Origin: Maioricimonas rarisocia
GTDB lineage: Bacteria > Planctomycetota > Planctomycetia > Planctomycetales > Planctomycetaceae
Assembly: GCF_007747795.1 (NCBI RefSeq)
Contig: NZ_CP036275.1
Span: 2,586,853 to 2,650,852 of the forward strand
Reading direction: 5' to 3'
Length of the DNA: 64,000 bases
Position 1 is the first letter of the stretch; the number at the start of each line of letters is the position of its first letter. The translations under genes and the position numbers were made by a program. Positions 32,801 through 40,461 of the stretch are shown in pieces. The notes under the pieces are model-generated. The model had not been told where the DNA came from. It did no database searches and saw only the letters and a program-made list of their open reading frames with translations.

Positions 32801-34800
32801 TGCTGCATGTGGCCGATCAGCACGTTGTGCCAGTCGGCAACGTACAGGGCCCCGTCGCCGCCGACTTCCAGATCGCTGGGGCGGAAGTTCTGATCCGACG
32901 AGACGAGAATGGGATCGATTTCCTCGGCGGTGATGTCGGCCCCGTTGTATTTCACTTCATGCTGCAGCACGCCCAGAAAGCCGATGGCGTTGCAGATGAG
33001 GAAGTTGCCGTTGAAGCGTTCGGGGAAGTGGCTGCTCGACAGGATGCCGGTCGCCGGCACGGGGCGAACACGCTTCTCGTACCACTGCTTGTTCCCCACC
33101 CCTTTGCCGATGTTGATGTAGCTGCCGGTGCCGCTCGTCCCGTCGCTGGCAAACTGGTAGCCCCACTGGTCGAAGACGTCCCCGTGCGGGTTTGGTCCGA
33201 TCGGGAAATGGAACTCGACTTCGAAAGTGCGCGGGTTGAAGCGGTGCACGCCGCTGCGTCCCGAGCGGTACGTTTGGGTCGGCGTTTCGAAGTTGGCGAC
33301 GTTGAAGATACCCCGGGACCAGTACAGCCAGCCGTCCGGCCCGATCAGCATCGCATTCGCCGAGTGGTGCGTGTCGGCACTCGAGACACCCTGCAGCATG
33401 CGGATCTTCACGTCCGCCCGGTCGTCGCCGTCGGTGTCTTTCAGGAACCAGATTTCCGGCGGAGCGGCCACCAGCACACCGCCGCCCCAGAACTCGAAGC
33501 CGGTCACGCTGTTCAGCTCGTCCGCGAAGACGAGGCACTCGTCGGCGACGCCATCCTGGTCTTCGTCGGGAAGAATCAGCAACGCGTCTCGACGTGGTTC
33601 GGTCGGATTCCAGTGCGGATAGGACGGCCAGACCGAGACCCACAAACGGCTGTCGGTGTCGACCGCCATCTGCACCGGGTTGATCAGCCGGGGGAACATT
33701 TCTTCCGAGGCGAACAGGTTGACCTGCATTCCCTCGTGGATGTCCATCTGGTCGATGGCGTCCTCGTCATCGAGGTAAGCGAAACGCCCCCCTTCAAGCG
33801 GGCCCGGCTTGTTGGTGCGGACCTCGAGTTCCTCGGGAAGGTTGTCGTCCTTTACCTCCAGATCACCCCCGCGGGCGACGGCCCACACCCGCTTGTCGCG
33901 GTTGGCCGTCTTGACGTCGAAGATCTCCATCTCCCGCATCATGACGTCGGCGTTCGACTGCCCGAACCAGGCGAGCTTCGAGCGGCCGCCGTAGACGTTG
34001 TAACCGTCGACGACGCGATACCGGCTGAACCAGTGATAGTTCTTGTCCAGCACGGCTTCGCGGAGTCGCTGCAGTTCCTCTTCCGACTTCTCGACATTCG
34101 CTCCGTCAAACAGGGCATCGACGATCACTTTCGCGATCGCCCTGTTCCCGTGCGGCTGCAGGTGAATGCCGTTCATCGTCAGCGGTTTTTCCGCCCGGCC
34201 GTACAGGCTTGACGTGGCCGCGAACAGGTCGACGAAGGGGACGTCCTTGTCGGCGCAGACCTGCCGCATCGCCTCGGTGTACAGGGCAAGCTTGCGGTTG
34301 TTGTCGCTGCCGTCGGGCAGATGCGGGCTCTTGACGTTTTCGTGGGCGATCGGCGAGAAGATGACCAGCCGAGGGGACGACTCGCCGTTGTACTTCTGCG
34401 CCCGCATGTCGTCGATCATCTTCGCGAGATCATTGCGGAACGTGTCGAGCGCCTCTTCCCCCTTGAGGGCTTCGTTGTACCCGAAGAAGCAGAAGACGAC
34501 GTCGGCCTGAACCTTGGTGAGCCATTCATCCGCACTGCCGAAGTTCGCCGAGCGGTTGCGAACCGTGATTTCGTCGGCCGGAAACCCCAGATTGCGGAAC
34601 GTCAGGTTGAGCTCGGGGTGCAGGGCCTGGATGTACGTTTCCAGCCAGCCGTCGTGCTGCATCCGGTCCGCCAGCGTATTGCCGATGTAGGCAACGTGGT
34701 CGTTCTGTTCGAGTTTCAGCAGTGGTTCGGCGGCAGTAGCGGAGAGTGAGCAGACGCTGACCAGGCAAGCCAGCAGAAAGCATCGTGCGACAGCAGGCAT
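29881..34800 (-). CDS. giant secreted PVC-type haem-binding dehydrogenase with SGNH, PA14, cupredoxin and cytochrome c domains
   Basis: This 1639-residue protein has a signal peptide (MPAVARCFLLACLVSVCSLS). In order it carries: an SGNH/GDSL-hydrolase-like domain (about 25-235; YIGNTLADRM, FFGYNEAL, MNGIHLQPHGN); a PVC-type membrane-bound dehydrogenase beta-propeller (about 350-690); HEAT-like repeats (about 760-1000); a PA14 domain (about 1080-1200, YTFFTASDDGSRLYINDKLV); an azurin-like cupredoxin with copper ligands in DHMPHNF and VCTYPGHWRRMHG (about 1340-1470); and a C-terminal cytochrome c with TTANCVACHK (CxxCH). The last four residues before the stop are His. The redox domains suggest electron transfer from an oxidised carbohydrate or similar substrate. 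It is a single gene with its own promoter. The substrate is unknown. Confidence 0.92.
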   Translation of the reverse strand: MPAVARCFLLACLVSVCSLSATAAEPLLKLEQNDHVAYIGNTLADRMQHDGWLETYIQALHPELNLTFRNLGFPADEITVRNRSANFGSADEWLTKVQADVVFCFFGYNEALKGEEALDTFRNDLAKMIDDMRAQKYNGESSPRLVIFSPIAHENVKSPHLPDGSDNNRKLALYTEAMRQVCADKDVPFVDLFAATSSLYGRAEKPLTMNGIHLQPHGNRAIAKVIVDALFDGANVEKSEEELQRLREAVLDKNYHWFSRYRVVDGYNVYGGRSKLAWFGQSNADVMMREMEIFDVKTANRDKRVWAVARGGDLEVKDDNLPEELEVRTNKPGPLEGGRFAYLDDEDAIDQMDIHEGMQVNLFASEEMFPRLINPVQMAVDTDSRLWVSVWPSYPHWNPTEPRRDALLILPDEDQDGVADECLVFADELNSVTGFEFWGGGVLVAAPPEIWFLKDTDGDDRADVKIRMLQGVSSADTHHSANAMLIGPDGWLYWSRGIFNVANFETPTQTYRSGRSGVHRFNPRTFEVEFHFPIGPNPHGDVFDQWGYQFASDGTSGTGSYINIGKGVGNKQWYEKRVRPVPATGILSSSHFPERFNGNFLICNAIGFLGVLQHEVKYNGADITAEEIDPILVSSDQNFRPSDLEVGGDGALYVADWHNVLIGHMQHNMRDPNRDHEHGRVYRVTYKGRDLLTPPKMKGKPIAEVCDNFLAAENGTRYRARIELSGRDTEDVLREVGAWAAKRDVSNPADAQALLECLWVHEEHRVPNGELLHRVFKAEEPRVRAAAIRTLGHWGTDVEGWPLLLVKAARDDSALVRAEAVKSSLSFDDLNAAEIWHEVASRPLDPELDYVLNYAREQIEVDSVIASTLGRGMPMTDAAKQYVLRHASIASLRKLGESAEVYEAILSRPEIPLDVLRESLNGLSRLKDQSTRELLLANIAERDAAGDTTTLAGLGELLAEQPAEDLKTARRRIESLATGAQTPEARQIGYRAWMRADGSGENALFAASKSKESLRDFLASIPSVDDAEVRAQLYDSVRSLVFELPPNLDSETGSGQLQQPGIHVDFFHPSAKNVAVETLAAMSPKASGVVPRIEMNVPQKLEDDAFALRFTGMLHVPQDGRYTFFTASDDGSRLYINDKLVVNNDGLHGMVEKRGRIRLSAGTHKIVITYFDNGGGDGLRVMWSGPGFNKQPIPEDRLTTEGSETLHDVAIRTLAHVPGHGGEKFRDLAAIMKTGRHRAAAVSVLRTIPEEDWADGQIRPLVDNLVGYLTSMPASLRTSAPATDAIALARSLASKLPDEQAESVLNRLENLDVRVIAIGTVTARMIFDKEQIAVQAGTTVEFRFSNTDHMPHNFAIVVPGALEEIGELAEATGRDADAKERHYIPRSDKVLLGSRLLEPGQNQALTFEVPKTPGVYPYVCTYPGHWRRMHGALYVVEDLNAYEQDPEGYLASHPLSIKDELLTFLSRNTEWSFDDLAPAVAELHHGRSYDVGRALFTTANCVACHKIGDQGRNVGPDLTKLDPKKRTTEHILRSLVDPSKDIDDKYRSSTFLLDSGQVITGMVVEENDDVVKVLVDPLAKADPRVIETSEIDDRARSDISIMPKGLLNKLTQEEILDLIAYIYAAGDKEHKIFGEHHHH

Positions 34801-35170
34801 ATTGAAGTCCTTCAGTCCGGCAGGATCGAAGAGAAGCGCGCGAGGGAGTGAATGAGTGCACTCAGCATTCTACAGGTGTCGCGACGAGGCACAATAAAGG
34901 CGGCTCGAATCCGTCGTCGCTGCGGTCACGACATCGGGCCAGATCGATCTGCCGAACGTGCACACCGGTCGCTCTTGCGGATTGGTTCGACAGCCCTCAT
35001 CCTGCAGATGCAGGGGGCATGCGTTCTGTGTCACGGTCTCAGTGACCGGCGGCCGGGATCGATGCCTCTGAGCGTCGCGCAGCGTTGTTCGCCTACTTTG
35101 CGAACTCGCTTCCTCATCCCGATCGTTCCAGAACGCCCTATTTCAGGTCGACGCAGTTCAGATCGCCGCC
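34801..35170. other. 370-bp divergent intergenic region
   Basis: It separates the PVC-type gene (minus) and the FloA-like gene (plus) and should contain both promoters. No gene, strong palindrome or terminator was seen. Confidence 0.45.
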
Positions 35171-35500
35171 ATGGATGACTCCACCAAACTGTTCCTGGTC
35201 ATCGCTCTGGTGATGTTCGGGACGTTTTTCCTCGCGATCCTCGTCGTGTTCGTCGCCGTGATTCGACCCTGGTTGCGGGCCTTCATGTCGGGAGCGCCCA
35301 TCCCGATGACTGCGGTGGTCGGCATGCGTCTGCGCAACAACCCGGTCACGCTGCTGCTCGATGCGTACCTGACGATGAGATGGAAGCAGATTCCCGTTTC
35401 GATACGGGAAGTCGAAAGCTGCTACATGCAGCACCGCAACCGGATCACGACGGCCGATGACCTGATGGAGGTGGTGATGCAGGAACGAGGCGAGAAGTGA
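35171..35500 (+). CDS. FloA-like N-terminal membrane protein (SPFH domain absent)
   Basis: This 109-residue protein has one strong membrane helix (LFLVIALVMFGTFFLAILVV), then VVGMRLRNNPVTLLLDAYLT, IREVESCYMQHRN and ADDLMEVVMQ. This follows the opening of flotillin-like FloA proteins (GMRLRRVPP, then KLEAHYLAGGNVDRVVDALI). The rest of FloA, more than 200 residues with the SPFH domain, is not present; the next gene is on the other strand. It may interact with full-length FloA in membrane microdomains, or be a decayed gene. No frameshifted continuation was seen. Confidence 0.65.
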   Translation: MDDSTKLFLVIALVMFGTFFLAILVVFVAVIRPWLRAFMSGAPIPMTAVVGMRLRNNPVTLLLDAYLTMRWKQIPVSIREVESCYMQHRNRITTADDLMEVVMQERGEK

Positions 35501-35572
35501 GACCGCGGCCAGCGGATGCCGACAGAGGGACTCCGGCGCGCCACGTGCGGCGGTGTCCCGGCGATGAGGTGC

Positions 35573-35908
35573 TCACTTCCCCTTGAGCGGATCGTGCCCC
35601 CAATTCATCAGCGAGTACCGCCAGGCGGTCTCCTCGACATCTCCGTCCGGCGTCTGGGCCAGATGGCGGTTCACGTAGCCGATCACTTTCCGCATGTGCT
35701 CGTAGTCGGCGTCGCTGAGGTCAGCCTTCTTCGTGCGCTTGATCTCGACGATCCGGCGGCCCGACCGATGCCCCGTCGATTCCCCCGAGTCATTGTCGCC
35801 GACCCCTTTCGACTCGTCCGTTTCGAGCCACTCTTCGAGTTCCTTCGGCTGCATGTTGACGGCATCGTAGAAGTCGCCGTAGATCTCGTCCTTCTGGTCG
35901 TCGTTCAT
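35573..35908 (-). CDS. DUF3140 family protein
   Basis: This 111-residue protein matches DUF3140 along its length: LEEWLETDESKGVGD, then TGHRSGRRIVEIKRTKKADL, DADYEHMRKVIGYVNRHLAQ and WRYSLMNWGHDPLK. The family's function is unknown; it is small, charged and cytoplasmic and occurs in many soil bacteria. The conserved Arg/Lys-rich centre suggests nucleic acid or phosphate contacts (inference). Confidence 0.88.
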   Translation of the reverse strand: MNDDQKDEIYGDFYDAVNMQPKELEEWLETDESKGVGDNDSGESTGHRSGRRIVEIKRTKKADLSDADYEHMRKVIGYVNRHLAQTPDGDVEETAWRYSLMNWGHDPLKGK

Positions 35909-36053
35909 GGTTCCTCCGTCGCGGGATGGTTGAGGCGCCGCCGCGTCGAAGAGTCACGGCAAACGGCGTTCCCGTCGTACGACCGTCGCGGCACATGCTT
36001 TGCGACGTTGGCTGGAAGCACGTGTCCCGACCATTCTGCACGGAGGTCATCTG

Positions 36054-37091
36054 ATGAAGACGCTCACGAAACTCGCGCTGCTGGCCGGTGGTGCCACCGC
36101 CGCCGCGATGGCTGCAAAACAGGCGATTCGCAACGAACGGTGGTTCTCCTTCGCTGGAAAATCGGTGCTGATCACCGGCGGATCCCGCGGTCTGGGGCTC
36201 GTGCTGGCCCGGCAGTTGATCGATCAGGGTGCACGGGTGACGATCACCGCCCGGACGGAGGCGGACCTCGAGGCGGCCCGGGAGGAGCTGGAGCAGCGGG
36301 GTGGAGAAGTCCTGAGCGTTCCCTGTGATGTCCGCGATCAGGACCAGGTGCAGAAGCTCGTGGAGAAGGCGCAGGAGCGATTCGGAACGATCGACGTGTT
36401 GTTCAATGTGGCCGGCATCATCGAGGTCGGGCCGCTCGATACGATGACGCGGGAAGATTTCCAGAAGTCGATGGATACGCACTGCTGGGGAGCTCTCAAC
36501 ACGGTGCGGGCAGTCCTTCCCATCATGCGGCAGCGGGGCTGGGGGCGGATCGTCAACGTGGCGTCGCTCGGTGGCAAACGCTCCGTGCCCCATATGCTCC
36601 CCTACTGCACCAGCAAGTTTGCTCTCGTCGGGCTCTCTAACGGATTGCGGACCGAACTGGCCGAGGAGAACATCTTCGTCACGACGATCTGCCCGAGTCT
36701 GATGCGAACCGGAAGCCCGCGAAACGCCATCTTCAAGGGACAGCACCGCAAGGAGTACACCTGGTTCAGCATTGGCGATTCGCTGCCGATGGTCGCCATG
36801 CCCGCCGAAGAAGCGGCCCGCCAGATCCTTCGGGCGTGTCAGTACGGCGACGCGGAGAAGATTGTGCGGAACCCCGGCAACGTCGGCGTCATGTTGCAGC
36901 AGATGTTTTCCGGCGTGACCCGCGACCTGCTGACGGTGGCGAATCGGTACCTTCCCGAACCGGGAGGCATCGGGCAGCAGGCGGCCCGCGGCTACGAGAG
37001 TGAAAGCTCGTGGGCACCATCGCTGTTGACGTTGTTCACTCAGAAAGCAGCCCGACGCAACAACGAGATGCGCCCCCACCCGATCGAGTAG
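36054..37091 (+). CDS. membrane-anchored short-chain dehydrogenase/reductase
   Basis: This 345-residue protein starts at ATG 36054 after GGAGGT with 7-nt spacing. The first 25 residues (MKTLTKLALLAGGATAAAMA) are hydrophobic. The Rossmann cofactor site TGGSRGLGLVLARQL lies near 44, and the NVAG block and the catalytic Tyr and Lys in YCTSKFALVGLSNGLRTEL are present. It is thus a classical SDR with intact active site. Length and C-terminal extension resemble the planctomycete/cyanobacterial DltE-like group. The substrate is unknown. It is a single gene. Confidence 0.9.
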   Translation: MKTLTKLALLAGGATAAAMAAKQAIRNERWFSFAGKSVLITGGSRGLGLVLARQLIDQGARVTITARTEADLEAAREELEQRGGEVLSVPCDVRDQDQVQKLVEKAQERFGTIDVLFNVAGIIEVGPLDTMTREDFQKSMDTHCWGALNTVRAVLPIMRQRGWGRIVNVASLGGKRSVPHMLPYCTSKFALVGLSNGLRTELAEENIFVTTICPSLMRTGSPRNAIFKGQHRKEYTWFSIGDSLPMVAMPAEEAARQILRACQYGDAEKIVRNPGNVGVMLQQMFSGVTRDLLTVANRYLPEPGGIGQQAARGYESESSWAPSLLTLFTQKAARRNNEMRPHPIE

Positions 37092-37215
37092 AGAAAGGAA
37101 TCTTGGCGGCGCGTAGGGCGCAAGGTTATTCTGACTGTGGGCGGGCCCGAGAAAACAGCCAGAGAGGTGGGCACCTGCAGCTCACCTTGCATAGCCATTG
37201 TGCCGGGGCGAGCCG

Positions 37216-39462
37216 ATGCAGACTGAGTGTCCCAGTTGCGGAGTCACACTGAACCTGGGAGATGTCGACAGTGAGACCGAGGTCGCCTGCCCGTCCTGTG
37301 GCTGGGAACTGGCGGATCCGGACGAAACCCAGGTCATTCCGTCCCAACCGGTCGGTTTCTCGCACTTCCGGCTGGTCGACCGCGTCGGTCACGGCAAGTT
37401 CGGCGACGTCTGGCTGGCGTACGACACACGACTGCAACGCGAAGTTGCCCTCAAACTGCCGCGCAACATCGACTTCGACGGGCGGACCCGGGCGATGTTC
37501 TTGCGCGAGGCTCGAACCGCAGCGCGGCTCGAGCATCCCAGTATCGTCCCCGTCTTCGAAGTCGGCGAAGAGGACGGGCAGATCTTCATTGCCAGCCAGT
37601 TCGTTCGCGGCATGACGCTTCGGGACCGCATGACGCAGCTCCCGTACAGCCACCGTGAAGCGGCCCGACTGCTCGCGGTCATCGCCGACGCGATGGATTA
37701 CGCCCACGCCCGGGGCATCGTCCATCGTGACCTCAAACCGAACAACATCCTCGTCTCCTACGACGGCAGCCCGTACATCGCCGACTTCGGACTGGCCAAA
37801 AGCCTGATGTCGGACGGAACGGCGACTCTGGACGGTACCGTGCTGGGGACTCCCGCCTACATGTCTCCGGAACAGGCCGCCGGACAGAGTCGTGCTGCCG
37901 ATCAGCGCAGCGACATCTTTTCGCTGGGAGTCATCCTCTACGAAATGCTGACCGGGAGTCGTCCGTTTTCTGGTAGCAGCGACCTGGCCCTGTTGCAGCA
38001 GATTCGCCACGTCACGCCCCTGCCGCCGCGGCGACGCGACCGCTCCGTCCCGCGCGACCTTGAAACAATCTGCATGCGGGCCATCGAGAAGAGTCCGGAG
38101 AAGCGGTACCAGTCGGCGGGCGAGCTGAGTGCCGATCTGCAGCGATTCCTCGCCGGAGAACCGATTCGGGCACGGCGGGTCACCCGCGTCGAACGTACCT
38201 GGCGCTGGATGTGTCGCAATCGGCGGCTCTCCGCCGCTCTGATGGGGCTGATGGCAGCCACGGCCTCGCTGGTCGCGATGACTGTCTCGGAGAACGAGGC
38301 GGGGCCATCCCGTCTCAATCCGGTCGCTCTGCAGGCTGCCAAGCCCGTCCCGGTCCAGCTCACCACGGAACCTGCCGGCGCTCAGGTCGTGATCTACCCG
38401 ATCGACTGGCGAACGCGGCAGCCCGATCCCGCAGCCGCCATCCGACCGGAGGCGGTGACCCCGCTCGAGCTCGAGATGCCGCCCGGCTCCTACCTGGTCG
38501 TGGCGGCTCTGCCCGATGGACGGTTCCACGAAGTGTACCGGACAGTGCCGGACGATCGGACCGCTCTGGCTCCTTATGCACATCAGCGATGGAAGCAGCT
38601 GGCGGACCACTCCGTCCGGCTGCCGGAGATTACCATTCCCGATCTGTGGGTCGTCGATGAGCTTGTGCCGCTCGAAGGAGATCCGGAGTTTCAAGTCGGC
38701 GTACCGGGACGTGACGACCTGCCGCCACACACACGAAGAGTGGAGCCCTTTTACCTCGCATCCACCGAAGTGACGATTGGCGAATTCTTTGAAACGCCGG
38801 TGGGCAGTCCGCCTAAGTGGCTCACGACCGTCGAGGGAGTGCGGAGCGTTCTCGGCGGCATTGCGTCCATTGACGAACTGGACGATGTCGAACTGGCCGG
38901 GATGCTGCACAACCTCGAAGAGTCGATTCTTGCAGACTTTCCCATCACGGGCCTGTTTCCACACCAGATGATTGCCTGGGCAGAGAAACGGGGACTGCGG
39001 TTGCCCACCGAGTTCGAATACGAATACGCCGCCTCCAACGCGGGTAAGACGCGATTCCCCTGGGGGGACGCCTGTCGAAACGAGGGCCGCTGGCGTCTGC
39101 AACCAGTTGGCATGCGACCACTGGATCGGACGATCGTCAACGGCGGCGTCCTGCTGGATCTGTTTTCCAACGCAGCGGAATTCACTCAGTCCCCACCAGT
39201 CCATTATCCCTCGTCGACGCACTCGATCAGTGCGGCGGAGGTTCCCGGATTTGTCGTCCGGGGGGGACCGCTCGATCGGCCGGTCACGAGGTCGAGCGAC
39301 AGTTTTGAGACGCTCGGAGTCCGCGTACGCCGGGGGGTGGCCGAACGCCCGCCAGTCAGAACGGGTGTCGGATTCCGCTGCGCAAAAAGTCGTTCGCCGC
39401 GACTGTCCCTGCCGGCCGCGGCGAACGCTTCGAAACCTGCGGATGACGTCAATCAGCGGTGA
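37216..39462 (+). CDS. Ser/Thr protein kinase fused to a formylglycine-generating-enzyme-like domain
   Basis: This 748-residue protein opens with a zinc-ribbon (CPSCGVTL near 5 and CPSCGWEL near 25). The kinase domain (about 50-310) has the Gly loop VGHGKFGDVW, K in ALKLP, HRDLKPNNIL, DFGLAK and GTPAYMSPEQ, all intact. A membrane helix (LSAALMGLMAATASLVAMTV) follows at about 336-356. The outer part ends in a sulfatase-modifying-factor/FGE-like domain (ASTEVTIGEF, LPTEFEYEYAAS with PWGD, GVGFRCAK). Cytoplasmic kinase and outside FGE-type module make it a putative transmembrane receptor kinase. Catalytic FGE cysteines are not evident, so it may bind rather than oxidise. It is a single gene with an ATG at 37216. 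Confidence 0.9.
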   Translation: MQTECPSCGVTLNLGDVDSETEVACPSCGWELADPDETQVIPSQPVGFSHFRLVDRVGHGKFGDVWLAYDTRLQREVALKLPRNIDFDGRTRAMFLREARTAARLEHPSIVPVFEVGEEDGQIFIASQFVRGMTLRDRMTQLPYSHREAARLLAVIADAMDYAHARGIVHRDLKPNNILVSYDGSPYIADFGLAKSLMSDGTATLDGTVLGTPAYMSPEQAAGQSRAADQRSDIFSLGVILYEMLTGSRPFSGSSDLALLQQIRHVTPLPPRRRDRSVPRDLETICMRAIEKSPEKRYQSAGELSADLQRFLAGEPIRARRVTRVERTWRWMCRNRRLSAALMGLMAATASLVAMTVSENEAGPSRLNPVALQAAKPVPVQLTTEPAGAQVVIYPIDWRTRQPDPAAAIRPEAVTPLELEMPPGSYLVVAALPDGRFHEVYRTVPDDRTALAPYAHQRWKQLADHSVRLPEITIPDLWVVDELVPLEGDPEFQVGVPGRDDLPPHTRRVEPFYLASTEVTIGEFFETPVGSPPKWLTTVEGVRSVLGGIASIDELDDVELAGMLHNLEESILADFPITGLFPHQMIAWAEKRGLRLPTEFEYEYAASNAGKTRFPWGDACRNEGRWRLQPVGMRPLDRTIVNGGVLLDLFSNAAEFTQSPPVHYPSSTHSISAAEVPGFVVRGGPLDRPVTRSSDSFETLGVRVRRGVAERPPVRTGVGFRCAKSRSPRLSLPAAANASKPADDVNQR

Positions 39463-39472
39463 CAGTTGCCGG

Positions 39473-40285
39473 CTACTCGATGCTTTTGATCGGTGTGGCC
39501 GTGACGATCTGATAGATCCACCAGGAACCGTCCTCCTGAGGGATCTTCAGGTGCACGATGTTCTCGGTGATTTTTTCGACCTCGCCTCGAACCTCAGACA
39601 CATCGGTGAACCGACTGCTGTCGCCGGGCTCACCATTTTCCGGCGCGTCGGGATCAACTTCCTGGCCGACGTGCTGGATGTGCGATCGCGGCCACTTCTC
39701 CGGCCGCGTGCCGGGGCCGCGCCAGATCAGCCGGATGCGGCGGGCGACAACGTAGACCGGCACCTCGGCGTCACTGTTGTCGATGACGGTGAACTTGTAC
39801 AGGGCGCGCTCGGTATGGTTGCCGTGCACGCGATAGCCGCTGCGGCACCGACCATTGTAGAAATCGCGGTCGGTGCGGAAGCGGCCAAGCGGCCGGGGCA
39901 GACTGATTGGATGATGCCCGTGTCCGTTCGCGGACACGACCGACCGATCCTGCCGCTCGCCAGGTGCCGCCGCAGGCAGTATGGCCACGTCAATGCAGTC
40001 AGGGCAGCCCTGGGGGGTTTCCAGTCCGTTCGGACCATCATAATTCACCGGTGTTCCTTCGTCACACTCGTCGTCCACGATCTCGTGCTGAAACGAGTAG
40101 TACGACGTGTACGACCCCCACTCCATATAGGCGTGGTCGGGGCAGACGACCGTTCTGGTCGACACCGTTGTGGCCTTTGCCTGTTCGTCGGAGCTGGACT
40201 CCGCGGGCTGAGCCCGCAGCGAAGCAGGGCTGACGGAGAGGAGAAGCAGACCGACAGTGAACGTCCACGAGAGCGTGCGAGACAC
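39473..40285 (-). CDS. hypothetical secreted protein
   Basis: This 270-residue protein has a signal peptide (MSRTLSWTFTVGLLLLSVSP) cut near LRAQ-PA. The mature part is rich in Asp/Glu, Tyr and paired Cys (CPDHAYMEWG, DDECDEG, CPDCIDV), and so may form disulphides. No family is recognised. It ends 10 nt from the end of the kinase gene on the other strand, so the two converge. Confidence 0.65.
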   Translation of the reverse strand: MSRTLSWTFTVGLLLLSVSPASLRAQPAESSSDEQAKATTVSTRTVVCPDHAYMEWGSYTSYYSFQHEIVDDECDEGTPVNYDGPNGLETPQGCPDCIDVAILPAAAPGERQDRSVVSANGHGHHPISLPRPLGRFRTDRDFYNGRCRSGYRVHGNHTERALYKFTVIDNSDAEVPVYVVARRIRLIWRGPGTRPEKWPRSHIQHVGQEVDPDAPENGEPGDSSRFTDVSEVRGEVEKITENIVHLKIPQEDGSWWIYQIVTATPIKSIE

Positions 40286-40461
40286 AGGTGTCCTCCGGGC
40301 TTGAGAAAGGGGAGTGGCTCACTGACACGAATGTCGATGAGTCCAACCTACCCGGATCGCCGACCTTTGTCATCTCGCATCTGCGGTTCCTGCGCGGGCC
40401 GGGTGGACCGTCCGCTCTCGCGACGCATTGGCCTTGCTACGGGTGTTGAGCCGTGGACCGC

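Noticed and set aside
32422..34212. 596-codon plus-strand frame
   Set aside because: It is antisense to the PVC-type haem protein with clear domains; codon-position bias explains the open frame.
37126..39222. 698-codon minus-strand frame
   Set aside because: It is antisense to the kinase-FGE gene, which has intact kinase motifs; the antisense product has no recognisable domain.
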